Counted from the stretch's first letter, positions 27,575 through 36,743 are shown. The stretch is 64,000 bases of DNA from Acinetobacter sp. ANC 4173 (GCF_004331255.1 NZ_SJOF01000004.1:221033-285032), one strand, 5' to 3'. Notes: a model not told the origin generated them from the sequence alone. Program-made: numbers and translations.

Positions 27575-27607
27575 AAAAAAAGCGCTTTAGAATTAAAGCG
27601 CTTTTTT
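27575..27607. terminator. bidirectional terminator between pal and the small convergent gene
   Basis: AAAAAAGCGCTTTA pairs with TAAAGCGCTTTTTT around a GAAT loop (27575-27607). A-run and T-run on the two sides let it serve both pal (plus) and the 27613-27804 gene (minus). Confidence 0.92.
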
Positions 27608-27612
27608 ATGTG

Positions 27613-27804
27613 TTAAGCAGGTTTGTGCTCATCTTCTTCATGCTCATGCTGCATGGATTCAATGAGGTCATGCTTATTGAAATTCTTATATTCAGGCTTG
27701 GCTTCATATTCTTTCCAAGCTTCTTTCACCTTTTCAGGACTAATATCATCTAAACTAATGCCTTCATTTTGCGTTGGCATGGCATCAAACTTTTGTGTAG
27801 TCAT
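27613..27804 (-). CDS. small acidic uncharacterised protein
   Basis: 63 aa, not recognised. The ATG at 27804 has a GAGGAG ribosome site; a TTG start at 27819 would overlap that site and is rejected. The protein is highly charged (ISPEKVKEAWKEYEAKPEYK) and ends in a His/Glu-rich tail (MQHEHEEDEHKPA) that could bind metal. No signal or membrane segment. The good ribosome site, codon pattern and shared terminator support a real gene. Confidence 0.75.
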   Translation of the reverse strand: MTTQKFDAMPTQNEGISLDDISPEKVKEAWKEYEAKPEYKNFNKHDLIESMQHEHEEDEHKPA

Positions 27805-27986
27805 TCTGCTGCTCCTCAATTCTTCTTCATCCTTCCCATCAACATAGCATTATCCTTAAAAGTTGCAAGGGCAAAATCAAGCCAAATAATCGAGTTTAAT
27901 TTTTCTTTTGTGACATTCTCATCTAAAATAGCGGTCTAAATTTTTTTTGCTCAATTTGATTGGTTTTCACTCGGAGTTTTCCTGCC

Positions 27987-28961
27987 ATGGCATACCTCAC
28001 CCTTTCCCAATTCTTAGAACAACAAACTGGGAATCTTACACCTGAACTTGCAAAAGTCATTGATACTATTGCAAATACGTGTAAAACCATTGACCAAGCT
28101 TTACAAAAAGGCGCGCTTGCTGGGGTATTGGGCAGTGCTGAAAATGAAAATGTACAAGGTGAAGAGCAGAAAAAACTGGATGTGATTTCAAATGACTATT
28201 TAATTGACGCATTAAAAATTCATCCACATGTGGGTGGTTTAGCATCGGAAGAATTAGATGACTTTACTCCTGCCCAAGAAAATGGTGAATATTTAGTGTT
28301 ATTTGATCCACTCGATGGTTCAAGCAACATCGACATTAACATGTGCGTAGGTACAATTTTCTCAATTCTTTCAGCGAAAAATGCGGTGACTCAGTCAGCA
28401 GATTTCATGCAAGCAGGCACTCAACAAGTTGCTGCGGGTTATGTGCTTTATGGCCCATCAACCATGTTGGCATTAACAGTCGGTGCGGGTACAGTATTCT
28501 TTACCTTTGACCCAGAAACTCAACAATTTTTACTCACCTCTGAAAACATTCAAGTGGCAGCAGATACCAAAGAATATGCTATTAACTCATCAAACCAACG
28601 TCACTGGGAAAACCCAGTAAAACGTTATATTGAAGAACTCCTCGCAGGTAAAACAGGTCCACGTGAGAAAGACTTCAACATGCGTTGGGTTGCATGTATG
28701 GTGGGTGACATTCACCGTATTCTTTGCCGTAGCGGTATTTTCATGTATCCATACGACCTTAAAGATCCGAAAAAAGCAGGTCGCCTGCGTTTAATGTATG
28801 AAGCAAACCCGATGAGTATGCTGATTGAACAAGCTGGCGGTGCTTCTACAACGGGTCGCGTTCGTATTCTTGAGATTCAACCGACTGACCTACACCAACG
28901 TGTCCCTGTGATTATTGGTTCTAAAAACGAAGTCAATTTAGTGACTGGCTACCACAACTAA
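27987..28961 (+). CDS. fbp: class 1 fructose-1,6-bisphosphatase
   Basis: 324 aa, standard length for class 1 FBPase, which converts fructose-1,6-bisphosphate to fructose-6-phosphate in gluconeogenesis. Metal/phosphate motif [30 protein letters not shown] and the C-terminal [20 protein letters not shown] are characteristic. The ATG at 27987 is used, with a CGGAG ribosome site; an upstream start at 27960 contains that site. Central in Acinetobacter, which typically lacks sugar glycolysis and grows on acids. Confidence 0.96.
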   Translation: MAYLTLSQFLEQQTGNLTPELAKVIDTIANTCKTIDQALQKGALAGVLGSAENENVQGEEQKKLDVISNDYLIDALKIHPHVGGLASEELDDFTPAQENGEYLVLFDPLDGSSNIDINMCVGTIFSILSAKNAVTQSADFMQAGTQQVAAGYVLYGPSTMLALTVGAGTVFFTFDPETQQFLLTSENIQVAADTKEYAINSSNQRHWENPVKRYIEELLAGKTGPREKDFNMRWVACMVGDIHRILCRSGIFMYPYDLKDPKKAGRLRLMYEANPMSMLIEQAGGASTTGRVRILEIQPTDLHQRVPVIIGSKNEVNLVTGYHN

Positions 28962-29014
28962 TTTTTTTTAAATGCGCATAGCCATCTGACGTGTTATGCG
29001 CATGAGTCTCCTCC

Positions 29015-29791
29015 ATGTCCATTATTTTCCTTGAATCAAAAGACAACCCAAAGATTAAGCATCTCCGTGGTTTAATAGAGCAAAGTAGCTACCGTAAAAA
29101 GCAAGGTCAAACCGTGCTTGAAGGGACACACTTAGGCTTAGCCTGGGTTGAAAAAAAGAAGAAACTCAATTCTATTTTCACCACTGAAAATGCACTTGAA
29201 CACCCGGATATTTGCGATATTTTAGATGAATATGAAGGCGCTGTTTTTGTCATTGCTGAAAGCCTATATCGTGACTTAAGCACATTGGGGACCACTTTGC
29301 CATTCTTGGCAGTTGTAGACTTACCAAGTTCAAGCCAAAGTGTAGACTTTAGCTTGGATACCTTGATTTTGGAAAACATTCAAGATCCAGGCAATGTAGG
29401 CACACTACTCCGCTCTGCTGCTGCGGCTGGTATCAAACAAGTTATTTGTACCAAAGGTTCTGCAGCACTCTGGTCACCACGTGTATTACGTGCAGGCATG
29501 GGTGCACACTTTTCACTCAACACCTATGAAAACGTAGCCATCGAAGATGTACTCGACCGCTTTGAAATTCCAGTTTATGTGACCAGTTCGCACCAAGCTG
29601 AAAGTTTATATCAAAAAGATTTAACACAAGCTTGTGTCTGGATCTTAGGTAATGAAGGCCAAGGGGTTTCTGACTTTGCTTTAGCACATGCTCAAGCACT
29701 GAGCATTCCACAGCCAGGTGGTCAAGAATCACTCAATGTCGCTATTGCGGGTTCCATTTGCTTTTTTGAAATGGTACGCCAACGCATCTAA
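29015..29791 (+). CDS. TrmH/SpoU family RNA 2'-O-methyltransferase
   Basis: 258 aa with an N-terminal substrate-binding domain (MSIIFLESKDNPKIKHLRGL) and a C-terminal SPOUT domain. The three SPOUT motifs are seen: ENIQDPGNVGTLLRSAAAAG, WILGNEGQGVS and PQPGGQESLNVAIAGSICFF. It uses S-adenosylmethionine to methylate a ribose in rRNA or tRNA; which site is not clear. It follows fbp by 53 bp. Confidence 0.9.
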   Translation: MSIIFLESKDNPKIKHLRGLIEQSSYRKKQGQTVLEGTHLGLAWVEKKKKLNSIFTTENALEHPDICDILDEYEGAVFVIAESLYRDLSTLGTTLPFLAVVDLPSSSQSVDFSLDTLILENIQDPGNVGTLLRSAAAAGIKQVICTKGSAALWSPRVLRAGMGAHFSLNTYENVAIEDVLDRFEIPVYVTSSHQAESLYQKDLTQACVWILGNEGQGVSDFALAHAQALSIPQPGGQESLNVAIAGSICFFEMVRQRI

Positions 29792-29872
29792 TACACTTTT
29801 ATTTTAAATTGTCTCGTCCAATTTCAAAAATAGATTACACTTGAAAAAATAATAACGGATATTGTCAACCAA

Positions 29873-29918
29873 ACCATTATTTCCAACGTTATTAAGGATA
29901 TGTATTGGAAATAATGGT
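29873..29918 (+). promoter_or_regulatory. perfect 14-bp hairpin with overlapping mini-ORFs before the sigma-factor gene
   Basis: ACCATTATTTCCAA (29873-29886) and TTGGAAATAATGGT (29905-29918) are perfectly complementary with an 18-nt loop. The loop holds AAGGA, and an ATG at 29900 opens a 4-codon frame (Met-Tyr-Trp-Lys-stop) whose TAATG overlaps a second 5-codon frame (29914-29931). That frame's TGA overlaps the ATG at 29928 of the sigma gene. The layout would suit translational control. Confidence 0.5.
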
Positions 29919-29927
29919 GATAATCCA

Positions 29928-30563
29928 ATGACAGGGTTTTCCATCTCTATGGATTTAGCGCCGAAACAGTCTCAGTCCGAAAATTTAAGTGCTTTAAAAA
30001 GTACGGCTGAACAACGTCTGAAGAATTTTATGCAAGACGTAACTGGACGCGCACTCGTAATGATGGAAAATGCAACGCAAGGACAACAAGGCATCGCAAT
30101 GGATCTGGTCCAAGAAGCCTTTATTTCTTTGCATAAATCCTATTCAGAGAAGTCGACTGAAGAATGGTATCCCCTGTTTTACACCATTTTAAATAACAAA
30201 CTGCAAGATTGGCGTCGTAAAGAAGCTCGTCGCGCTCAGCCTTTTTCATTGTTTAAAAAGGTGAGTCTAGATGAAGATGATCTTGAAATTCAGGATGTTA
30301 TTGATGAAACAACTCCTAGCCCACTTGAGTTTCTGGATCAGGCAGTCACTATTGAAGAAATTCAAGCTGCGATTCGCCAACTGCCAGTTCGTCAACAGCA
30401 AGCGTTTATGCTGCGGGCTTGGGAAGGATTTGACACGCAAACGACTGCTCAAATTATGAATTGTAGTGAAGGTAGTGTAAAAACACATTATCATCGCGCG
30501 ATTCAAGGTTTGCGATCTGCATTATCGCATTTGAATCCATATTCGGGAGGGTCATCTGAATGA
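29928..30563 (+). CDS. sigma-70 family (ECF-like) RNA polymerase sigma factor
   Basis: 211 aa from the ATG at 29928 (GGTGAT upstream); a TTG at 29862 would read through the hairpin. Region sigma-2 is visible as MDLVQEAFISLHKSY and LFYTILNNKLQDWRRKEARR. Region sigma-4 is visible as IRQLPVRQQQAFMLRAWEGF with the helix-turn-helix AQIMNCSEGSVKTHYHRAIQ. It directs polymerase to a specific promoter set. The next gene overlaps by 4 bp and encodes a single-pass membrane protein, placed like an anti-sigma factor, followed by a DUF3106-type protein. Confidence 0.88.
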   Translation: MTGFSISMDLAPKQSQSENLSALKSTAEQRLKNFMQDVTGRALVMMENATQGQQGIAMDLVQEAFISLHKSYSEKSTEEWYPLFYTILNNKLQDWRRKEARRAQPFSLFKKVSLDEDDLEIQDVIDETTPSPLEFLDQAVTIEEIQAAIRQLPVRQQQAFMLRAWEGFDTQTTAQIMNCSEGSVKTHYHRAIQGLRSALSHLNPYSGGSSE

Positions 30564-30880
30564 AACAAGATGATTTCTTAAAACAAGTCACTTCCAAACT
30601 TGATGGTCTTGCTCAGCAACATAAGGCAAAACCTGTCGTGATGAATCATGTACTGGATCATATTCAGCAGCAAAAATCATCGCGCTTTGCCTATTTCAAA
30701 ATGACTGGGTTTGCTTTAGCCGCAGCAATTGCAGGAATTGTGGTTTTACCCAATGCTGTCGATATGTCTGCAAAACCACAAAATCAAGTTGTTGTAACAC
30801 CAAAACTCTCTCCGCAAATGGTTGAGGATTTGGAAATGTTAATGGTTTTAGGTGAGGACAAAGTTCCACATGGCAGCTAG
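30560..30880 (+). CDS. single-pass membrane protein, candidate anti-sigma factor
   Basis: 106 aa. The start overlaps the sigma-gene stop by ATGA. About 47 soluble residues (MKQDDFLKQVTSKLDGLAQQ) precede one membrane helix (FALAAAIAGIVVLPNAV, about 51-68), then a short periplasmic tail. The arrangement (cytoplasmic N-terminus, one helix, coupled to the sigma gene) is that of an anti-sigma factor, but no zinc-binding anti-sigma motif (HxxxCxxC) is present. The function is inferred from context. Confidence 0.7.
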   Translation: MKQDDFLKQVTSKLDGLAQQHKAKPVVMNHVLDHIQQQKSSRFAYFKMTGFALAAAIAGIVVLPNAVDMSAKPQNQVVVTPKLSPQMVEDLEMLMVLGEDKVPHGS

Positions 30881-31274
30881 ACAGTTAGCTTTTGCTTTTT
30901 GTGCACTCGGCTTCTTGCAAACAAGTTTTGCAGGTTTTGAACGTTTTTGGATTTTTTCTAAAGATGCCAATACACAAGTAGCCGAAACATGGGAAACACT
31001 TTCCGAGCAAGAACAGCGTGCATTAATCAAACGCTATCAATCGCTTAAAGAAATTCCAGACGAACAAAGTAGCAGCTTACAACAGCGTATGGACTGGTTC
31101 ACGCAATTACCTGAACAAGAGAAACAGAAAATGCGTGAAACTTGGCAGCAAATGAGCAGTCAAGAACGTAATGATTTGCGTGCACGTATGCAAAAAGCAA
31201 CACCAGAAGAACGGATTAGCATACGTGAAGAGTATATGAACAAATACCTACATCACAGCACTGAACAGCAATAA
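30870..31274 (+). CDS. exported DUF3106-like protein
   Basis: 134 aa, overlapping the previous gene by 11 bp. The ATG at 30870 is preferred (GGTGAGG ribosome site) over a GTG at 30852. A signal peptide (MAARQLAFAFCALGFLQTSF, cut near AG|FE) precedes a helical, charged region with repeated W..L...EQ..L motifs (WETLSEQEQRALIKRYQSL, WFTQLPEQEKQKMRETW, ARMQKATPEERISIREEY). This pattern matches DUF3106 proteins found beside sigma factors in other Gammaproteobacteria and is loosely reminiscent of periplasmic stress sensors. Confidence 0.75.
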   Translation: MAARQLAFAFCALGFLQTSFAGFERFWIFSKDANTQVAETWETLSEQEQRALIKRYQSLKEIPDEQSSSLQQRMDWFTQLPEQEKQKMRETWQQMSSQERNDLRARMQKATPEERISIREEYMNKYLHHSTEQQ

Positions 31275-31302
31275 CAACAGCTTATACCGATAACAATTGC
31301 CA

Positions 31303-31343
31303 TATAAAAAGCCAATCTATAATAAATAAGATTGACTTTTTAT
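31303..31343. terminator. bidirectional terminator between the DUF3106 gene and the CSLREA gene
   Basis: ATAAAAAGCCAATCT (31303-31317) pairs with AGATTGACTTTTTAT (31329-31343), 15 bp with one mismatch. A- and T-runs flank it on both strands. Confidence 0.88.
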
Positions 31344-31360
31344 ATTTCTATTTCGCCTTT

Positions 31361-31399
31361 AAACATTAACCTCATCGTTACTCAATGAAGTTAATGTTT
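31361..31399. repeat. 10-14 bp inverted repeat beside the CSLREA gene end
   Basis: AAACATTAAC (31361-31370) and GTTAATGTTT (31390-31399) are perfectly complementary. The stem extends inward by four more pairs after one mismatch. It lies 10 bp past the minus-strand stop at 31409 and probably helps end that transcript. Confidence 0.6.
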
Positions 31400-31408
31400 C
31401 CGCTTTGC

Positions 31409-33826
31409 TTAATGCTGTTTTGTTTGGCTATGACTGCGATACAAACCTAAGCCCAACAAACCCAATAAACTCCACCACCCAATTGAACCACCACCACCTG
31501 ACGTTACAGTATTCTTAGCCGTGTTATTTAAATAAATTTTTGCTCGATTTGAAGCCAAACCTTCGGCATCAAATACGCTATATTCCATAATCTGGTCGAA
31601 TGGGCTGTAATTATTTTTTATCTGCACCACCAAATCGCTCGAATAACAAGTATCTCGCATTGCACTTCCAGGACAAGGCCCATTCGGAACTGACGGGTCG
31701 ACCATCATAGCGCTGGGTAAACTATCCAAGCGAATTGCCAACTCCTGACCTGCTTCATTATGATAAAAGTCGGCTTTGTTCAGTCCAGAAATACTACCTT
31801 TGGGACCATCATCATCGAAATCATTTTCAAGTGGATGCAACGAAATTTTCTGGTTAGATCCATATTGCAAGCGATAAATATCCTCTTTTGCAATTGGGGA
31901 AATATTGGTAAAATTCGCGCTTAATAAGCCTGATGTTGTTTTAGTGACATCTGTTTTCGAGGTGATGCTGTAAGTACATAAAGCATTCTCCCCAATGGTA
32001 GAAATACTATCATCTAGGCGATAAAACATGATTCGTTTAAGTTCTGGTACCCATTCACATTTTAACTTCGGATCTTGATCACCAATAAATTGGAAGTTAC
32101 TGCCTTCACCAGAATAATGCCCCACACCTAAAACTTGGGTATTAATCGTATAGTTCTCTGCATTCAATGCCTGAACCTGTGATTCATTATTCACCCATTG
32201 TTCATCAGGTAATGCGAGTGCAAACGGGTCAATATAAATCGCACGATACTGAGCATATTTTTCAGTATTGCTCTTCAAGTCTTTAAAAGCAGTCAACTCA
32301 GCTTGATATTGCGTCAAATATTTCGCATCCGTCGATTTATCATCTATACGTGCTTGATATAAATCAATCGCCCGCTGATAGTCATCGATCATTTGTGAAT
32401 AGGACAAATTCTTTAAATTAATAATATCTGCCGCAGTTAAGCGCATCAGTTCAACCGAGCCAATATCACAGGTATTTTTCATACTCGGATTAAGAATCAG
32501 CGTTGCATCCGTAATACGACTAAATCCGCGTTGGTCAACATCACTGCACCCAATCGCATTCAGATTCACCAGATCATTCGCGGTCTGATTATCTCTTGGA
32601 TAGTACAGCGGTAGATATTCTGTATTGGCATTTGGTCCTGTATGCGCAGTCAGTAATGTTGCCATCGAAATATTACTGACATCAATATTGGTATTGGTTC
32701 CTGAAACATTACTTTCATAAGCTATTTTCGGCAGATTGCATTGCCCTGTCACAGCAGCCAATTGAAGGGCGTTATTCATTGCCACCATATTGAGTTTGGC
32801 ATCGGTCACATTCCCGTTATTCAATGCATAACGACATGACTGCCCCGAATTATAAGCCAACACATTAAACGAAATATTTTTACTGCCCAATTGGTCATAA
32901 AGCAACGTACTGGCTGCATTATTCTCAACAATCGTATTACTGAGTAGTATCAGCGTGCTATTTTCACTTAAATTTGCTTGTGCAGCATTAGATGAGACAT
33001 TTTTAATAATTGCCCCTGTACTGCTATTCGCCTGATTTTTAGCAATGGTATTGGTTTGCAGTAAAGTCGATGCTTCACCACAAAGATCCAACATACTCTG
33101 ATTATTTGCCGCGCCATTGGCTACAAGACTACTGTTTTGAATGGAAATGGTCGGCTTCGTGAACAATAAGTTGTTTTGGCAGGTCATCGCCAGAACGCTG
33201 CCCTGTCCTGCTTGGTTAGCTTGTATTAAACCATGATCAATAGTCAACGCGATGTTGCCATCAAGGTAAATTGCACCACCTTGTGCCGCACGTGAGTTGA
33301 TAATGGCAACATTGGACAAATTAATATCCGCACCCGCATAAATAGCCCCGCCTAATCCGGTACTTACTGCATTTGCCAACGTTAAGTTTTTAAATGAAAC
33401 CCCATATTTCGATAAAGAACTATTCAATATGCGCGTTTGATTTTCGCCACTGATGGTTGTTTTAATCGCTGTCGTAGCAGGATACGTATTGGTTAATACA
33501 TGCTTTTTGGAATAATCAAGCGGCTCAGCACCATAAATCTCTATCACCGATAGCGGGACCAATTCACGCTTCAGTGTATACGTTCCCTCATTTAACTGAA
33601 TCCGATCTTTTTGCCCTAGACGCGTATCACCTGCATTACATCCACCAAACGCTTTATTATCGGCTGCCGTTTTAATGGCTTCGCGTAAAGAACATTGATT
33701 TAAGTTGTCACCATCTTCATCATCAAACGTAGTGACATGAATAAATGTATCTTCTGCTGCCATCAATGACATCGCAGAAAGTACCATTAATGTCAGTAAA
33801 CCTTTTTTATAATTTTTCACGGTCAA
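31409..33826 (-). CDS. large exported CSLREA-domain, beta-helix protein with GlyGly-CTERM tail
   Basis: 805 aa. A signal peptide ends near residue 23 (SLMAAED), and the CSLREA motif that names the domain is at 45-50. A long parallel beta-helix-like region follows (GGAIYAGADINLSNVAIINS, QGGAIYLDG). The C-terminus has a glycine run, GGGGSIGWWSLLGLLGLGLY, then RSHSQTKQH, the tripartite GlyGly-CTERM sorting signal processed by rhombosortase. It is likely to be surface-exposed or secreted. It is a paralogue in tandem with the gene at 33836, 9 bp upstream, so they are probably one operon. Function unknown; adhesion or polysaccharide binding is a guess. Confidence 0.82.
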   Translation of the reverse strand: MTVKNYKKGLLTLMVLSAMSLMAAEDTFIHVTTFDDEDGDNLNQCSLREAIKTAADNKAFGGCNAGDTRLGQKDRIQLNEGTYTLKRELVPLSVIEIYGAEPLDYSKKHVLTNTYPATTAIKTTISGENQTRILNSSLSKYGVSFKNLTLANAVSTGLGGAIYAGADINLSNVAIINSRAAQGGAIYLDGNIALTIDHGLIQANQAGQGSVLAMTCQNNLLFTKPTISIQNSSLVANGAANNQSMLDLCGEASTLLQTNTIAKNQANSSTGAIIKNVSSNAAQANLSENSTLILLSNTIVENNAASTLLYDQLGSKNISFNVLAYNSGQSCRYALNNGNVTDAKLNMVAMNNALQLAAVTGQCNLPKIAYESNVSGTNTNIDVSNISMATLLTAHTGPNANTEYLPLYYPRDNQTANDLVNLNAIGCSDVDQRGFSRITDATLILNPSMKNTCDIGSVELMRLTAADIINLKNLSYSQMIDDYQRAIDLYQARIDDKSTDAKYLTQYQAELTAFKDLKSNTEKYAQYRAIYIDPFALALPDEQWVNNESQVQALNAENYTINTQVLGVGHYSGEGSNFQFIGDQDPKLKCEWVPELKRIMFYRLDDSISTIGENALCTYSITSKTDVTKTTSGLLSANFTNISPIAKEDIYRLQYGSNQKISLHPLENDFDDDGPKGSISGLNKADFYHNEAGQELAIRLDSLPSAMMVDPSVPNGPCPGSAMRDTCYSSDLVVQIKNNYSPFDQIMEYSVFDAEGLASNRAKIYLNNTAKNTVTSGGGGSIGWWSLLGLLGLGLYRSHSQTKQH

Positions 33827-33835
33827 TTCCCTTGC

Positions 33836-35656
33836 CTATTTCTTGTAACGACGTAATCCAATCAGTACCAATAAGCCAAATAAGCTGAATACCCCTGCAC
33901 TGCCACCGGAAGTTTTCACTTTACTGCTTTCCATTTGTTCAGCTGGTGCCTGAGTGACTTGCACTTTGATCTCTAAATAAGGGTTTTGAGAATCGTTGAA
34001 TCGTGTAGTTGTCGTGACTAAGCGAATCTTGAAAATATCAGCACCATGCCAGTTTCCATTCGGCTTATACTGAATGTTTCCTTCCTCATCTATGGTTAAA
34101 GTCCCTTTAGGCTGAGTAATTGTTGGAACGACCTGTAAGCATCCATCTTGCCAAGCACCACCCGCTGGATTCGCACCCAATAAGGCTTCACATTGATCTT
34201 TCGGTAAAAGCTCTCCATCACCCAATAAATCAGCAACCGACATTTTCGCAACTTCACCGTAATTGATATCATCCCCGATTAACGCGATTGTTGTTGGAAA
34301 TACCAACTCAATAGCACCACGGTCACACAGGACATTATTTGAATCACGTACCTGCCCACGCTGATCACTTGATTCACATTCGACCCGTGCAGTGTCAGAA
34401 CCTGTAGATTGTTTACCCTTATTAACGATTAAAGAATCACTCAAGTTTTGATAAGACACCAATAAACGTGGCTTAAAGTAACCTAGAAAATCACTCGTTC
34501 CCTGATTAAATGGACAGACTAAACTTTGTCGATCTAAATTTGCACTGCTACATTTTCCTTCAATTGTACTGCCTGCAACCAAAGCCGTTTGGGTCAAAAT
34601 ATCATTCGGATACTCGGCTAATCCTTGTCCACACATCGCAGAAACTAAATTATTCTGTAAAACACTCTGATCACCCGACTCAAATTTACAATCCTGCTGA
34701 TTCGTAATCGGATACGGATTCCCCACCAAAATACTATTTGCCAGAAAAGCTTTACCCTCAGGAGCGACAAATTGGATACCTTGGGCATTCCCAATCATGG
34801 TCAGGTTATTTAAGCCAATACCATCACGTAAATTCAGCAAGTAACCTTTATTCTGTAGAAAAGTACTGTTCTTAATAAAATTGGCAACATTTAATATCGA
34901 GGTTGGTAACTGATTGGTATTGAATAATAACGATGAGTAAATACCTGCCGATGTGGTACTTGCTGTCTCATTATTTCGAATAACACTATTGAGAATTTTA
35001 TAGGCGGGACGCTGGGTAAATAAAACGGCACCTTCATTCGCATAGTTTTTCTCAAACAAACTATTCTGAATGACAACTAAACTGTCTGTCGTATTCTCTA
35101 TTGTTGAATTACCAACGTTATAAATTGCCCCGCCTTGGGCAGCATATCCCCCAGATAATGTGGCATAACTTAATTGTAAATATTCATTGTTGTAAATCAG
35201 TCCACCTTGTTGAGCACATTGAACCTGACCACACCCTTGTAGACTGATTTCATACAGCACGACACTCAGTAGCTTCTCTTGTGAACCATCATCAATACGT
35301 AGAATATTGTCTTTCGCCTGCATTTGTAGCACGGCATTATTTTTACCTAAAACAGGCGTCTCATTAAAATCAACGTCATAATTGGTTTTAATGGTTAATT
35401 CACGTTGAATGTTTAAGTGTGAATTGAGTTTATAAACTTTCTGCTTTTCTAATAAAATAACAGGACTTGTATCTTCCCCACCACAGCCCAAATATCCTTC
35501 TTTAGGCATATCTTGATTGATGTAGTGCACCGCCTCCCGCAATGAACATTCTTTATCATCGTTAACAACATCTTCAGTGGTGGTGACACTAATATTTGCA
35601 CTATAAGTATGCCCCGCTAGACATAACATTCCCACACCAATGCTCTGCTTGAGCAT
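33836..35656 (-). CDS. second exported CSLREA-domain, beta-helix protein with GlyGly-CTERM tail
   Basis: 606 aa from the ATG at 35656, chosen for its GGAGAG ribosome site and signal peptide (MLKQSIGVGMLCLAGHTYSA); a start at 35701 adds a basic extension without such support. CSLREA lies at 37-42. Repeated Gly/Asn-rich turns (QQGGLIYNNEYL, AAQGGAIYNVG) suggest a right-handed beta-helix. The C-terminus (SGGSAGVFSLFGLLVLIGLR then RYKK) is a GlyGly-CTERM tail. First gene of the two-gene unit; shares architecture but only modest sequence with its neighbour. Confidence 0.82.
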   Translation of the reverse strand: MLKQSIGVGMLCLAGHTYSANISVTTTEDVVNDDKECSLREAVHYINQDMPKEGYLGCGGEDTSPVILLEKQKVYKLNSHLNIQRELTIKTNYDVDFNETPVLGKNNAVLQMQAKDNILRIDDGSQEKLLSVVLYEISLQGCGQVQCAQQGGLIYNNEYLQLSYATLSGGYAAQGGAIYNVGNSTIENTTDSLVVIQNSLFEKNYANEGAVLFTQRPAYKILNSVIRNNETASTTSAGIYSSLLFNTNQLPTSILNVANFIKNSTFLQNKGYLLNLRDGIGLNNLTMIGNAQGIQFVAPEGKAFLANSILVGNPYPITNQQDCKFESGDQSVLQNNLVSAMCGQGLAEYPNDILTQTALVAGSTIEGKCSSANLDRQSLVCPFNQGTSDFLGYFKPRLLVSYQNLSDSLIVNKGKQSTGSDTARVECESSDQRGQVRDSNNVLCDRGAIELVFPTTIALIGDDINYGEVAKMSVADLLGDGELLPKDQCEALLGANPAGGAWQDGCLQVVPTITQPKGTLTIDEEGNIQYKPNGNWHGADIFKIRLVTTTTRFNDSQNPYLEIKVQVTQAPAEQMESSKVKTSGGSAGVFSLFGLLVLIGLRRYKK

Positions 35657-36014
35657 ACATCTCTCCTTAATTTTTAATTTTCTTGTTTTTCTAGATTGCA
35701 TCGTCTAAACAATTTCAATGCAATCTGGTTGCAGTCCTTTGCTGTACAGCCTAAAAGATGCCAATACAAATAAAATTGACTAAACTGCCAAATTCTTTGG
35801 GCATTAAAGCAACACAGCACAATCGCACTGTATGTTTTCTGGGCTAAGATAAGATTTGAATGGAATTGGACACACTGAGACTTCATGCTGATTTGCAGCA
35901 TTCTGTTCTCTTTAACTTACATTTCTATTATTTTTCTATGCTCGCAAATCCATGCGATGCGAATTTATGAGTACTTTGTCACAGCTTTTCACATTACTTC
36001 AGCGCTTTTATCTG
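35657..36014. other. intergenic region between the CSLREA unit and hda
   Basis: 358 bp. It should hold the promoter of the CSLREA genes and the 3' end of the hda transcript. No credible gene, clear hairpin or repeat was seen. Confidence 0.5.
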
Positions 36015-36719
36015 TTATTGATATTCATCGATCAAAGCATAAATCTGTCTTAAAGTGGCATGGCTCAATTTAGTTTTTTCGCCTTTAAGCAATTGAATTA
36101 ATTGTTCTAAAGTTTGCAAAAGTATCGAAGCCTGCTGTGGACCATGCAACAGAAGATAATCAATAATTTGCTGATCAATATGAATGCCACGTCGGGCGAG
36201 CACGGAACTGACTAAAATTTGTCGATCTGCATATAAACTGCCATTCGGAACTTTCACACTCACCGCTTGGGTCAATCGGGACTGCAAATCAGGCAATTCT
36301 AATTTCAATTCAATTGGTGCAAAACGAGAGGAAAAAACCAGTTGTCCACCAACTTCGTTATTATAATTGATCAGGTGAAATACTGCTTTTTGCCAGTGTG
36401 GTACACCACAGATCGCCTCAATATCATCAAGTGCTACTAAATCATAGCGTTCTAAAGAGGTAATCGCCTCTGTAGGTGCATCCAACAGTTCTAATAAAGA
36501 AACCTTTATTGCTGATTTACCCACATCCAAATAAGAATCACAAATGGCAGAAAGTAAATGGCTTTTGCCTGTTCCAGCACCACCATACACATAAAATCGA
36601 TTCATTAAACCAGCATGTAGCTGACGAATTGCATCAATGACGTGACCCCAACCTGGACCAGAAAAATCACTGATTCGGGCATCGAGTTGGGGTTCAATAT
36701 CTAATTGCAGTTGACGCAT
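36015..36719 (-). CDS. hda: DnaA regulatory inactivator Hda
   Basis: 234 aa DnaA-like AAA+ protein without DnaA's N-terminal or DNA-binding domains. The sequence shows RQLQLDIEP at the N-terminus (the clamp-binding QL.L motif), a P-loop GGAGTGKSHLL, Walker B VALDDIEAI and sensor/box VII residues in LQSRLTQAVSV. With the loaded beta clamp it promotes ATP hydrolysis by DnaA to limit re-initiation. The downstream part of a two-gene unit with the permease at 36744 (24 bp gap), as in many Proteobacteria where perM precedes hda. Confidence 0.92.
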   Translation of the reverse strand: MRQLQLDIEPQLDARISDFSGPGWGHVIDAIRQLHAGLMNRFYVYGGAGTGKSHLLSAICDSYLDVGKSAIKVSLLELLDAPTEAITSLERYDLVALDDIEAICGVPHWQKAVFHLINYNNEVGGQLVFSSRFAPIELKLELPDLQSRLTQAVSVKVPNGSLYADRQILVSSVLARRGIHIDQQIIDYLLLHGPQQASILLQTLEQLIQLLKGEKTKLSHATLRQIYALIDEYQ

Positions 36720-36743
36720 ATTCGTGATTAAGCCTTATACGCT

